Assembly: GCF_019703835.1 (NCBI RefSeq)
Contig: NZ_AP023054.1
Coordinates: 1,922,001-1,986,000 of the forward strand
DNA length: 64,000 nucleotides
Source: Thaumasiovibrio subtropicus
GTDB lineage: Bacteria > Pseudomonadota > Gammaproteobacteria > Enterobacterales > Vibrionaceae
Reading direction: 5' to 3'
Position 1 is the stretch's first letter. Each line of letters begins with the position of its first letter. The notes under the pieces were generated by a model. It saw only the letters and a list, made by a program, of their open reading frames with translations. It searched no databases and had not been told where the DNA came from. Positions 17,935-27,109 of this stretch are shown piece after piece. The position numbers were made by a program, and so were the translations under genes.

Positions 17935-19507
17935 TCTCATCCCTAAAATTCACCGTTGGGATACGGTGTACATCACTATCTCCACGCTTGTCACTACCCT
18001 ACTGGGACTCGTACTACCTTTTTCGATACTGATCATATTCGACCGAATACTGCCAAACTCATCCACTAATTCGCTGATTTTTCTCTACATCATCATTCTT
18101 TCTTCGATAGTGGTCGACTACCTCATTAAGAAAAGTGAAGAATCATTAGTCTCTCGAATTGCCTCTCGTACTGAAAAGCGGATCATTGACTGCTTATTTA
18201 ATGCTGTGTGTAAGACTGATCTTAGCCGCTACAAACAGCATAACATTGGCTCGCTACTCGAACGTGTCGCGTCAATACCAGAGATAAAAGACTTTCATAG
18301 TGGCGAATCGATCAAAGCATGGATAAACCTTTTTACTTCAGCCGTTACCGTAGCATTGATTTTTTTAATCAGCGCGAAAGCGGGAATGGTACTCATTGCT
18401 GCGTCGATCGTCCTTCTTATCGCTGCGCTTTATCTTTCTAATCGGCGAGTCAAACTCATCAAACTTCGCAATGACATCGAATCGGAAGCCAACTCACGTG
18501 TTATAGAGATTGTCTCCAACCCGCTAGCCATTAAATCTCGTTCAATGGAGTATCGTGTTGAAAACTATATGGATGTGATCGTCGAAGACCGTGAAGATAA
18601 GAGCGTGGAGTTTGAATCTATCGATGCGTCATTCAATCTTATTCTTGCGTTCATTCAACAGCTTTCCGTCGCTGTTGTCGTTGTCGTCTGTGCCATGGCA
18701 ACCATCAATCTAGAAATCAGCCAAGGGGTCATGGCTGCCGTAATACTCCTCACTAACCGCTATTTTTCACCTTACCAACAAGTCATGCGATTTATTAGTC
18801 GTTGGAAGATGGTCAATATTCGCTTAAAAGAAGTCGAAGAGATCATCGAACTGGAAAATGAGAGCAACTACGAACACGAAATCATCAATATTGAGCGTAT
18901 CCATATCTCCTCAGACAGAGAAATCGATTTAAACATTGGCAAAGTACACCTGTTTCAAGGGCCATCTTCTAGTGGAAAAAGTTTTCTCGCTAAACATATT
19001 TCGATGGAAACCAATACCGGCTTTTTCGATATTTTCATCAACAATACCGAGATCCATCACTTTAACTATCACCATATTCGCAACACAGTGATCGCGGTAG
19101 ATACCAACAGCCAATTCATTGATGGCACTATCATCGATAACCTCACCTCATTTCGTCCGGAACTCAACAAAAGCGCTATTACGCTCTGTGAAGCACTGAA
19201 CATCCGTACCAATATCGATGAACTCAAAAACGGCTTTTACACTGACCTCTCTTCAACCGCATTGATTCCATTTTCACGACAGGTCATGTTTACCCTGTTC
19301 ATCATTCGCGCTTTACTGAGCAGTAAACGCGTCATCATCATTGATGATATCGACATGGTACACGACAAAAAGTTTGAAGATGCCTTGCTCAATGTCTGTA
19401 TTCCACGTTGCCGACAGAAACTGTTTGTTTTGATCTCCAACAAAATTACCCCACCCGCCGTTGATGTCGTCACGCACACCTTTGAGATGGAGCTTACCCA
19501 TGAATAA
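17927..19507 (+). CDS. ABC half-transporter with degenerate nucleotide-binding domain (type I secretion)
   Basis: 526 residues. An N-terminal ABC exporter membrane domain with about six helices (e.g. TTLLGLVLPFSILIIFDRIL, near residues 20-40, typical of the PrtD/HlyB family) is followed by an ATPase-like domain. A Walker A is present at residues 345-352 (GPSSSGKS). Walker B reads IIIDDIDM, with Asp474 where catalytic Glu is expected. The LSGGQ signature is unrecognisable (TALIPFSRQ). It probably forms a heterodimer with the adjacent ABC protein, where it would be a weakly hydrolysing or non-hydrolysing half. The ATG at 17927 overlaps the TolC gene by 8 bp; a TTG at 17921 is an alternative. 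It ends in an 8-bp overlap with the second ABC gene. Confidence 0.88.
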   Translation: MSNLIPKIHRWDTVYITISTLVTTLLGLVLPFSILIIFDRILPNSSTNSLIFLYIIILSSIVVDYLIKKSEESLVSRIASRTEKRIIDCLFNAVCKTDLSRYKQHNIGSLLERVASIPEIKDFHSGESIKAWINLFTSAVTVALIFLISAKAGMVLIAASIVLLIAALYLSNRRVKLIKLRNDIESEANSRVIEIVSNPLAIKSRSMEYRVENYMDVIVEDREDKSVEFESIDASFNLILAFIQQLSVAVVVVVCAMATINLEISQGVMAAVILLTNRYFSPYQQVMRFISRWKMVNIRLKEVEEIIELENESNYEHEIINIERIHISSDREIDLNIGKVHLFQGPSSSGKSFLAKHISMETNTGFFDIFINNTEIHHFNYHHIRNTVIAVDTNSQFIDGTIIDNLTSFRPELNKSAITLCEALNIRTNIDELKNGFYTDLSSTALIPFSRQVMFTLFIIRALLSSKRVIIIDDIDMVHDKKFEDALLNVCIPRCRQKLFVLISNKITPPAVDVVTHTFEMELTHE

Positions 19508-21632
19508 CATGATTGATTTTTCAGATGTTGAAGCGCGTCTCGCCGACTTTTCAGATCATGCTTTTCTTGATCAAGCCCATATGTCACCCATACTTCGCGG
19601 TCTCGCTTATCTGCTCATTACCTTAAAATGGGAAGGTACGGCGAGCATTTTGAGCGACGCCTATATCAACAAAAATACCGACCTCGATAGCTTTCACGCA
19701 ACCCTATCTAAACTCGGCTATCGCTGCCATATTGAGCAATTTGATTCACTCTCTCGTATCCAAGATGACCAATTTCCCTGTTTAATTACCTTTAACAATA
19801 TCAGTGCGATTGCGCTAGCCAAACGTGATAACACCCTATTTCTTTATGACTATCAAAACGACAACTATTTTGAGCAAGATGAGTTAAACACCCGTTGCGA
19901 AATCTGCGCCACGACAATCTACTCACAAATATTTCGTGAACCACCGCCAGAATCCCAAGATAAAAGCAACTGGTTGAAATACGCTTTCTACAAATACAAT
20001 GACGAGATACGTTCACTGGTCATTCTTAGTTTGATCATTAACTTATTGGGCACACTTCAACCCTTTTTCATTATGAGTGTCTACAACTTCGCCTTAACGG
20101 CGAGTTCAACGTCAACACTGTTTTGGATAACAAGCTTTGCCATTCTCGTCGCGATCATCGAGTTCTATTTCAAACGTTTCCGAATGCGGATCCTAAATAC
20201 GTCAGGCAAAGATCTTGCCCACTTTATTTCTGCCAAGGTGATTGGAAAACTCCTCTGGTTACCCTATTCCATGACATCGACAGCTGGGGTCTCTTCACAA
20301 ATTGCACGCTTAAAAGATATCGACCAGTTTCGCAAGCTCGTTACGGCTGAATCAACCTTAAGCTACTTTGACCTCCCGTTCGTGGTGGTGTTTGTGGTTG
20401 CTATTCTGGCCATGTCTGGCACGGCCGCCTTGACCGTCATCGCCGGCATCGCCGTGATGCTCTGCTTTTGTATGATATCTCGCTATTTTTATGCGCAAGC
20501 GACCTCCAAAAGTTCGCGTGCTAACGCCATGGTCTCATACCAATGGAATGAGTTGTTGCGTGGTATTCCTTTTATACAAGGACTGCCCGTTGTCAGGGTA
20601 TTAAAAGCCCGCTTCTCTGCTGCCGTCGATCAAAGTATTGATGACGCGAAACAAGTCGCCGTCACCAACGGTAAAATTCAAGCCATCGGGCAAAGTCTCA
20701 TACAGGTAATAGGGACAACCAGTATTGTGACCGCCGTATACGGTGTGATGGGCGGCACCGCTGATGCGGGGTCAATGTTAGCCATTGTTATCCTTGTCTG
20801 GAAAGCACTTGGCCCCATCATGGGCATCTATAATTCGTTAACCAAATATCAATCGATCGTCGCTGCGGCTAATCAAATCAACGCCTTGATGTCTTTGAAT
20901 GATGACTCATCGCGATTAGAAAAAAGCCCACCAATACAGTCCTTTGCGGGCCACATGAGTTTGGCCGGCATCAGCCATCGATACCCTGGGGCACCCATTG
21001 GCCTCACCAACCTCTCTTTTAACATCAACCCGGGCGACAAAGTCGCAATATCAGGCGCGCAAGGGACAGGAAAAACAACATTACTCTCGATCTTAGCGGG
21101 CATCGAAGAGCGCTACCAAGGTGCACTCTATGTGGATGGTCAGAACATTAAACAGTTCAATAACTATCGATACCGCAAGTCCGTTAACTATATTCCCTTA
21201 GAGATCCACTATTTTGATAGCAGTATTTATTACAACGCCATAATTTATAACGGCTACTGTAGCCGAGAGCGTGTCACGCAATTGTTTCATTCTCTTGGGT
21301 TGCAGCGCTGGTTCACTCAGGGGATCGACAGCGTGTTAACGTATAACAAAATAAACATGCTACCGAACGGTGCATTGCAGTTATTGCGCTTTTGTATCGG
21401 GTTAAGCGGGAGTAGCAACAATATCATCTTAATTGACGAACCCTTACTGGGTGTCGAGCATGAATTCAGCCGTTTCTTCTCCAAACTCTTTCACGAAGAA
21501 TTTGCTAGCTCCACGGTTATCTATGTCACATCCGACAAGAACCTGATTGCCAATGCATCCCACTGTCTGTTGCTTGACAAAGATGGCAGCCAGAAATTCT
21601 ATGGTGCGCCCGATAAAGTCATCCAAGCATAA
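19500..21632 (+). CDS. ABC half-transporter with N-terminal C39-like domain (type I secretion)
   Basis: 710 residues. Residues 1 to about 140 form a peptidase-C39-like domain without an obvious catalytic Cys, as in HlyB/LapB-type exporters where it binds substrate. A six-helix membrane domain follows (starting near SLVILSLIINLLGTLQPFFI), then an ATPase domain. Walker A is GAQGTGKTT (residues 519-527) and Walker B is IILIDEP with Asp646-Glu647, so the ATPase site is better kept than in the neighbour. The signature is altered to MLPNGALQ instead of LSGGQQQ. With the preceding half-transporter it likely makes an asymmetric exporter. The ATG at 19500 overlaps the upstream stop. The next gene follows after 85 bp. 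Confidence 0.9.
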   Translation: MNNMIDFSDVEARLADFSDHAFLDQAHMSPILRGLAYLLITLKWEGTASILSDAYINKNTDLDSFHATLSKLGYRCHIEQFDSLSRIQDDQFPCLITFNNISAIALAKRDNTLFLYDYQNDNYFEQDELNTRCEICATTIYSQIFREPPPESQDKSNWLKYAFYKYNDEIRSLVILSLIINLLGTLQPFFIMSVYNFALTASSTSTLFWITSFAILVAIIEFYFKRFRMRILNTSGKDLAHFISAKVIGKLLWLPYSMTSTAGVSSQIARLKDIDQFRKLVTAESTLSYFDLPFVVVFVVAILAMSGTAALTVIAGIAVMLCFCMISRYFYAQATSKSSRANAMVSYQWNELLRGIPFIQGLPVVRVLKARFSAAVDQSIDDAKQVAVTNGKIQAIGQSLIQVIGTTSIVTAVYGVMGGTADAGSMLAIVILVWKALGPIMGIYNSLTKYQSIVAAANQINALMSLNDDSSRLEKSPPIQSFAGHMSLAGISHRYPGAPIGLTNLSFNINPGDKVAISGAQGTGKTTLLSILAGIEERYQGALYVDGQNIKQFNNYRYRKSVNYIPLEIHYFDSSIYYNAIIYNGYCSRERVTQLFHSLGLQRWFTQGIDSVLTYNKINMLPNGALQLLRFCIGLSGSSNNIILIDEPLLGVEHEFSRFFSKLFHEEFASSTVIYVTSDKNLIANASHCLLLDKDGSQKFYGAPDKVIQA

Positions 21633-21717
21633 GCGTTTCAGTAAAATGATTTTTCCTCGCCCTTGCTCTGCATATGACCTAAAATGCAACTGATTTCATA
21701 ATTAAAGTAAAGTTCTT

Positions 21718-24321
21718 ATGCTCAATAAAACGTCTATCAAAGCTAGGTTGATCTTTCTCGTTGCCGTCCCCATTTTTTTGCTTGCATTGATAGGTAGCGT
21801 TACCATCATCCATCAAATTAAACAGGCGGTAGTGCTAGAAGAAATCGATAAAAACATACATTTAATCAATGCGATTTCAGATATGTCGCAAGCGTTGCAT
21901 CGCATTCGTACCAACGTGCTAGAGGACAAACCCATCGCTCCTGAAACCCTGTCAGAGGCGCGAAAGCATCTTTCGGAAATACAAAAGCAAATCAGTGAGG
22001 AAGACCAATCCTTTTTAGATTCAATTGATGAGCTCAGTCAATCCCTCAATGAAGTCTCCTCATTTGGCCGCGAGGGGATCCTCGACTGGTCGAGTTGGGT
22101 TTTCAGCTTAATTGATCACAAAATCACCCTAACAGAAAAGCGCGTTCCATTAAGTGGCCAACCTGATGTCGACCAACAAATTGCGATCATGCATCAACTC
22201 ATTGCGCTACAAATACATTCCCAACATGAAAGCTGGCTGATTCACCTTATCGCCTCTGGTGAAGCCGCAGATACTCGCGCTCAGCTGTATCAAACCATTG
22301 CTTATCAACAACAGATCATTGACCGATTTCTGTTTATCAGTGCAACAGAAACACAAGTTGATTTATTACGTTCTGCTTTTGGAAGCGAAGACGTCCTCAA
22401 TACTTATGACTTACGCGAGAACATTCTCAATGATGCTATTTCACCTAAAGACATACGCGAGCGAATTCACTATTTCGATGTCCGGTTTAATGAAATAGAT
22501 AACATTGTCGATACCATTAATCATCAACTTGAATATCAAATCCATCGCACTAGCGTGATGGCAAGATACACCGCTATCGCCCTTTCACTGCTGGCAGCTT
22601 GCATCATAACGGTCTTAATCATCGTCGGCGGAAATGTATCATCACGAGTTATCAAGCAGTTAGCGCGCACAATCGGTGCGATGAAAGCGCTGTCAAGTGA
22701 AGACACCTATATCATGCCAAGAAAGCTTGTCATTGATGGCAAAGATGAATTTTCCTTGTTTGCCTATCAACTCAATAGCGTTATTCAAGATAGGCTTGAA
22801 ACGAGCCAGCGGTTACTCCAAGCCAAAGAGCAAGCTGAGAAAGCGAACTCCGCTAAAAGTGCCTTCCTTGCTAACATGTCTCATGAGATCAGAACTCCGC
22901 TCAACGGCATCATTGGCATGTCAAATGTGCTCTCTCAAACGCAATTAAACCCTGTACAGTTTGATTATTTAAAGACAATCGAAACATCTTCCCAGACTTT
23001 GCTCGTGCTGATTAACGATATCCTCGACTTATCTAAAATTGAGTCGGGTAACCTTACCATTACCCCTATCGAAACAGATGCCCGTGAAGTGATGTTTGCC
23101 ATGGCAACCATTGTTTTTCCTAAAGTAAAAGAATCTGATATTGATTTACACATAGACATTCAAGACGGATTCCCCCACACGCTACAACTGGATGATCACC
23201 GCCTCAGACAGGTGCTGATGAATCTGCTATCCAACGCGGTGAAGTTCACCCAACAAGGTAGTGTTACGCTCAAAGCAACCTATGACCATCTAGATGAAAA
23301 CAGGGTGAACCTCCACTTCTCCGTGATCGATACGGGAATAGGTATTGAAGAATCCAAAAAAGAAAAGATTTTCAAACCTTTTGCGCAAGAAGACGACTCC
23401 ACAACGCGTCAATTTGGCGGCACTGGGCTAGGCCTTGCAATATGCCAGCAGCTTGTTGCGATGATGGGAGGTGAACTCAAGCTGGAGTCAGAAAAAGGTG
23501 CCGGAAGTCGATTCTTTTTTTCAATAGAAACGGAAGTGAAGGTAGCTAAACAAGAATCAAGTTTACTACCAACAGCACGCTATTACCTCATAGATCATCA
23601 AAGTGAATTCTTTGATTCAATTGAAAAAGAGTGCCTCTATTGGGGATTAAAACCCACGCTCATTACTGATGTCGGTCAAATCGATGCAGAAACCGCGGTT
23701 CTTTTCATCGTTTCTGATGATGAAGACAAAATTCAACCCTTGCTCGCTCAATGTGAAACCCAACCAAATGTGAACGTGATCTTGTGCCAAGACAAACATC
23801 GCAAGCAGGATCACACCCGTGATAATCTGGCGGGTATCGTCACTTATCCACTATTAGGCTCTCGGTTCTTTGAGGCCGTCAAGCAAGCATTGCAAGACAA
23901 AGCACCATCGCTGGCTAACAAAAATAAAACGGATGAACTGTTGTCACTGGCCCCAATCCTGCTTGTAGAGGACAACCCTATCAATCAAAAAGTCGCAACG
24001 TTAATTCTTCGTAACGAAGGCTTTCATTTTGATGTGGCGAACAACGGCGAGGAGGCGGTTAACAAAATAAGAGAAGGTAACACTTACTCGCTTGTGTTAA
24101 TGGACTGCATGATGCCAGTCATGGATGGATTTACTGCCACTACCATCATTCGTGAAATAGAGAAGGACTCTCAACTCAAAAGGCTCCCTATCATAGCGCT
24201 CACTGCGAGTGTACTCGACGACGACATCCAACGCTGTTTGGATTCAGGCATGGATGACTATGTGCTTAAGCCCTTTAAAACTGAAGTTTTAATGCGCAAG
24301 CTGGAATCGCTAGCCATTTGA
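21718..24321 (+). CDS. Hybrid sensor histidine kinase (HAMP, HisKA, HATPase, receiver)
   Basis: 867 residues. Membrane helix 1 lies at about 10-30, a periplasmic helical sensor region at about 31-280, and membrane helix 2 near 282-305. A HAMP-like linker is followed by HisKA with the H-box [18 protein letters not shown] (His389). The HATPase_c domain has an N-box ([10 protein letters not shown]) and G-boxes ([16 protein letters not shown]). A divergent middle segment with weak receiver character leads to a canonical receiver with Asp796 in [12 protein letters not shown] and Lys in YVLKPFK. No HPt domain follows, unlike BarA/TorS-type tripartite kinases. The HPt encoded at 12712 fits as the missing module. 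The gene is 85 bp downstream of the secretion operon on the same strand and may be cotranscribed. The likely signalling flow is this kinase to the HPt, then to the receiver of the 14400 product. Confidence 0.93.
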   Translation: MLNKTSIKARLIFLVAVPIFLLALIGSVTIIHQIKQAVVLEEIDKNIHLINAISDMSQALHRIRTNVLEDKPIAPETLSEARKHLSEIQKQISEEDQSFLDSIDELSQSLNEVSSFGREGILDWSSWVFSLIDHKITLTEKRVPLSGQPDVDQQIAIMHQLIALQIHSQHESWLIHLIASGEAADTRAQLYQTIAYQQQIIDRFLFISATETQVDLLRSAFGSEDVLNTYDLRENILNDAISPKDIRERIHYFDVRFNEIDNIVDTINHQLEYQIHRTSVMARYTAIALSLLAACIITVLIIVGGNVSSRVIKQLARTIGAMKALSSEDTYIMPRKLVIDGKDEFSLFAYQLNSVIQDRLETSQRLLQAKEQAEKANSAKSAFLANMSHEIRTPLNGIIGMSNVLSQTQLNPVQFDYLKTIETSSQTLLVLINDILDLSKIESGNLTITPIETDAREVMFAMATIVFPKVKESDIDLHIDIQDGFPHTLQLDDHRLRQVLMNLLSNAVKFTQQGSVTLKATYDHLDENRVNLHFSVIDTGIGIEESKKEKIFKPFAQEDDSTTRQFGGTGLGLAICQQLVAMMGGELKLESEKGAGSRFFFSIETEVKVAKQESSLLPTARYYLIDHQSEFFDSIEKECLYWGLKPTLITDVGQIDAETAVLFIVSDDEDKIQPLLAQCETQPNVNVILCQDKHRKQDHTRDNLAGIVTYPLLGSRFFEAVKQALQDKAPSLANKNKTDELLSLAPILLVEDNPINQKVATLILRNEGFHFDVANNGEEAVNKIREGNTYSLVLMDCMMPVMDGFTATTIIREIEKDSQLKRLPIIALTASVLDDDIQRCLDSGMDDYVLKPFKTEVLMRKLESLAI

Positions 24322-24441
24322 TCGGTTAACACTGAATGCACGCTTTGTTCTCATAGCGCTACCCTCGCGTTCGCTATCCTCATTGGACATCTCGATCCTG
24401 TTGGCATAAGCTTGCGCACCTCGACCTATTACCCAGCCGCC

Positions 24442-25041
24442 ATGCAAGCGCATGAGCCAGACCATGAGTTACCTATGATCAGAGAAACGACCTTCGCCCC
24501 AGCCCAGCACTGGAGCAAACCATTTGTGGCTGAAGTGGCAGAAATCATCAACTTACTCAAAGAGCATGGGTACGATGCAGCCACTATCGCGCGTTTAACG
24601 GGCTTACCGGAAAAGAAGCTCTCTGAGTGGACCTCTCGCTACAAGCGTGAGCCCGAGATAATCTCAACGGTACCATACCCAGTATGGTGTTTTCTTGCTG
24701 CTCTCGTTAATCGACCCAACATTCACAATCAGGGTAAGCCTCTTGAGGTCGATGCGCGAAAAGTGATGCGCGCCTTTAAACCAACTGCTTTCAAAAACAA
24801 CCAGCAGTTTGAAATGCCAAACGCGAAAGAATTCAAACGGATCATTGGCGAAAACGCCTTCACAGGAATGACAATTGAAAGCCTTTGCGAGACCTTTCAA
24901 TGGAAACCAGCACAGTTAGAGCAGAGCTTAGAAAATGGTCGTCTGCCTTTTCTTAACTGGTGCCTCGTTTTAATGCTTTGTGGATTCAATATTCAGAAAA
25001 TGCTGCTTAACGCACATGAAGGTGAGATAACGCTGGTGTAA
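24442..25041 (+). CDS. Unknown small protein with two HTH-like halves
   Basis: 199 residues from the ATG at 24442; a TTG 30 bp upstream and an ATG at 24475 are alternatives, and none has a strong ribosome site. There is no signal peptide or membrane segment. The N-terminal half contains a helix-turn-helix-like stretch, DAATIARLTGLPEKKLSEW, ending VPYPVWCFLAALVN. The C-terminal half echoes it (TIESLCETFQWKPAQLEQ, then LPFLNWCLVLMLCG), suggesting an internal duplication. I do not recognise a family. It may be a DNA-binding regulator. It is 120 bp downstream of the hybrid kinase and could be its output or an unrelated gene. Confidence 0.6.
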   Translation: MQAHEPDHELPMIRETTFAPAQHWSKPFVAEVAEIINLLKEHGYDAATIARLTGLPEKKLSEWTSRYKREPEIISTVPYPVWCFLAALVNRPNIHNQGKPLEVDARKVMRAFKPTAFKNNQQFEMPNAKEFKRIIGENAFTGMTIESLCETFQWKPAQLEQSLENGRLPFLNWCLVLMLCGFNIQKMLLNAHEGEITLV

Positions 25042-25065
25042 CACGCTTTCAGAATGGCGGTTTAA

Positions 25066-25097
25066 CAGAGCAAAGCAAACTTGGTTGCTTTGCTCTG
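25066..25097. terminator. Strong hairpin between convergent genes
   Basis: A perfect 13-bp stem (CAGAGCAAAGCAA / TTGCTTTGCTCTG) with a 6-base loop lies between the convergent ends at 25041 and 25103. No long U tract follows on either strand, so it is a likely but not textbook bidirectional terminator. Confidence 0.6.
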
Positions 25098-25102
25098 TGC
25101 CC

Positions 25103-26668
25103 TTAATCCATTCTATTGAATGTGACCTTATTCGATGTTTTAGGCTGAGTGGCTCGCTCACGAATTAACAGAGAGACCTGTTCTGGCACTTCAGAAAGCT
25201 TGAACAAATACCCAAATCGCACCGGTTCACTCGCTATTTGGAGTCCATCTTGATTAAGTTTAGATAATTGAACACTTTGCTCATGCGTTAGACCGTCAAT
25301 ATCGTAAGTCCCAATAACAAAAGAGTATTGGCCATTTAACCCTTCAAAATAGGGCTCGACCCATTTCCCTGATGCCGGTGAGTAGGTTAATAAGTATTCC
25401 CCTTTTCTTTCAGTAGCTACAATCTTAAGATTTAACCCTGCTACGTCAATATGCTGCTCTACAACATCAGGTTGCCACTGAAAACTTGTCTGTGTTAACT
25501 CACTTGGAAAATAGTCTAATGTCGCACTTATATTACTAATTTGCCTGTCAAACGGACGGCTCGACCAACCATACACGCGCACAGGGAAATAGCTAGTGTC
25601 TGCACTGGTGAAATGTTGATCTATCCCAGCTAAGGCGGTTAAATTGACCGCTTCATTATTTTCCGTAACCAGCTCGATATCACGTAACGCCAACGAAAGG
25701 CTCTGTAAGCTTTCCAAATTATGCTGGTAAGCAAGGGTCAGCTCACCGTCACGATCATCAAAATGAATCTCACCTATTTCTCGTTTTAATATTGATGAAT
25801 CTGCCTTCTCTTCGGCATCCATAATCGCTTGTGCTATCGGTCTAATATCGAACCAGTTAATCGTCTCTTGATAGCGGAGTATCCAACGGTTATCCATTAA
25901 CACAGCGGGTAAGTTTGCAGGCCTGATAACATAAGTGTGAATTGTGCATGTCAACGAGTCACTTGCATCGCTCTCTTCAACGATCAAAGAAAGTTGTTCA
26001 ATCCAAGTCGAATCGTGTCGTGTTGTTACTTGCCCTACTACCCCTTTTCCCTTGGCCAAACCTGACACATACTTCGCATCATTCGCTTGTACCGATATCG
26101 CAACGTTGTGGCCAAAGAGTGTTGCAGCAAGGGCATCCTGTTGAGAAATAACAGGAAGACTCTCAGGTAAAGCAGGATAAACAAGGGGCGCGGTCAACAT
26201 GTCCAGTAATTTTTGCATCGGCGAATCAAGAAGTTCGTCCCATAGTTCTGTAGCGCGGCCGTGAATCGCTAGAATACTGCCATCAGTAGGATTGAAATCA
26301 ACGTCAAAGCCTTGGGTCATTAACGTTTTAAACTCCTCCTGACGGCGGTACTTCAAGCTATTATACCCTTTACCATCCACGTCAAACTCGAAATGTTCTG
26401 CGTAAATATGGAGTTTCACCGATTCGTCGACGTCAATAACCTTATAGTTTAACAATGCCGTGACGTATTGCTCTGCATAAGTTTCACCATCATAAAGTTC
26501 ATGAGTATCAATGTAGATCCAATAACGTTTTTCTACCCCGGCAGTGGGCTTATTTACATGAGCGCAGCCATTTAAAAGTACCAAAAATGCCGCCACAACC
26601 CAGAAATTGGATCTGCAAAATGCACCACCAAATCCTCTTTTCTTAAAAAGCTGAATGATAAAGATCAC
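25103..26668 (-). CDS. Unknown outer-membrane-type lipoprotein
   Basis: 521 residues from a GTG at 26668 with AAGGTGG about 9 bp upstream. A lipoprotein signal is present: a basic N-region (LFKKRGFGGAFCR), the hydrophobic stretch WVVAAFLVLLNGC, then AHVNKP, giving a lipobox Cys near residue 35 with Ala at +2. The mature part is soluble and mixed alpha/beta. Residues such as DVDFNPTDGSILAI and VGQVTTRHDSTW recall DUF6263-like beta-rich exported proteins, but I do not recognise the family. It is divergent from the TPR gene at 27110 and convergent with 24442. No operon partners are visible. Confidence 0.75.
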   Translation of the reverse strand: MIFIIQLFKKRGFGGAFCRSNFWVVAAFLVLLNGCAHVNKPTAGVEKRYWIYIDTHELYDGETYAEQYVTALLNYKVIDVDESVKLHIYAEHFEFDVDGKGYNSLKYRRQEEFKTLMTQGFDVDFNPTDGSILAIHGRATELWDELLDSPMQKLLDMLTAPLVYPALPESLPVISQQDALAATLFGHNVAISVQANDAKYVSGLAKGKGVVGQVTTRHDSTWIEQLSLIVEESDASDSLTCTIHTYVIRPANLPAVLMDNRWILRYQETINWFDIRPIAQAIMDAEEKADSSILKREIGEIHFDDRDGELTLAYQHNLESLQSLSLALRDIELVTENNEAVNLTALAGIDQHFTSADTSYFPVRVYGWSSRPFDRQISNISATLDYFPSELTQTSFQWQPDVVEQHIDVAGLNLKIVATERKGEYLLTYSPASGKWVEPYFEGLNGQYSFVIGTYDIDGLTHEQSVQLSKLNQDGLQIASEPVRFGYLFKLSEVPEQVSLLIRERATQPKTSNKVTFNRMD

Positions 26669-27109
26669 AGTGCTTTTCCACCTTGTTTTACCTAACCTGA
26701 GAAGACACTATGTTTTATGTACTCGGAACCGCGTGCAACATTCCTTTGCGATCTCAGAGAGTTAAGTCTCACATATACGCGTCGCACCAAGAAACCTCGA
26801 AATCAAGTACCAACATAATAATTTCAAACGTGACCTTGATCGCATATTTAAACTCAAACCACCACAAAACCAAACGCGTTACTATCACGAAATCAACCCA
26901 CCTGTTGGTAGAAAATAACAATCATCAATGCCGCCGACGACCTTCTTAAATTTAGAAGTATCACGCATTTTCTAAACAGTATTGAACTTCAGATGAATAG
27001 CTTGTTATTTTTATAGTTCCCTTTGAGTGAAATAGCGTGCACGAGCAAAAGTAGTGTTGAAATGGTTCGAGGGTGCGCTGAGGTAAATTACGCAATCAAG
27101 GATGATGAA
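26669..27109. other. Intergenic region, no gene seen
   Basis: 441 bp of AT-rich sequence between divergent genes. It must contain the promoters for the lipoprotein and the TPR gene. I see no convincing ORF, repeat or hairpin in it. Confidence 0.5.

Noticed and set aside
26710..26949. 79-codon plus-strand frame between divergent genes
   Set aside because: No ribosome site and an unstructured translation. It occupies the expected divergent promoter region.
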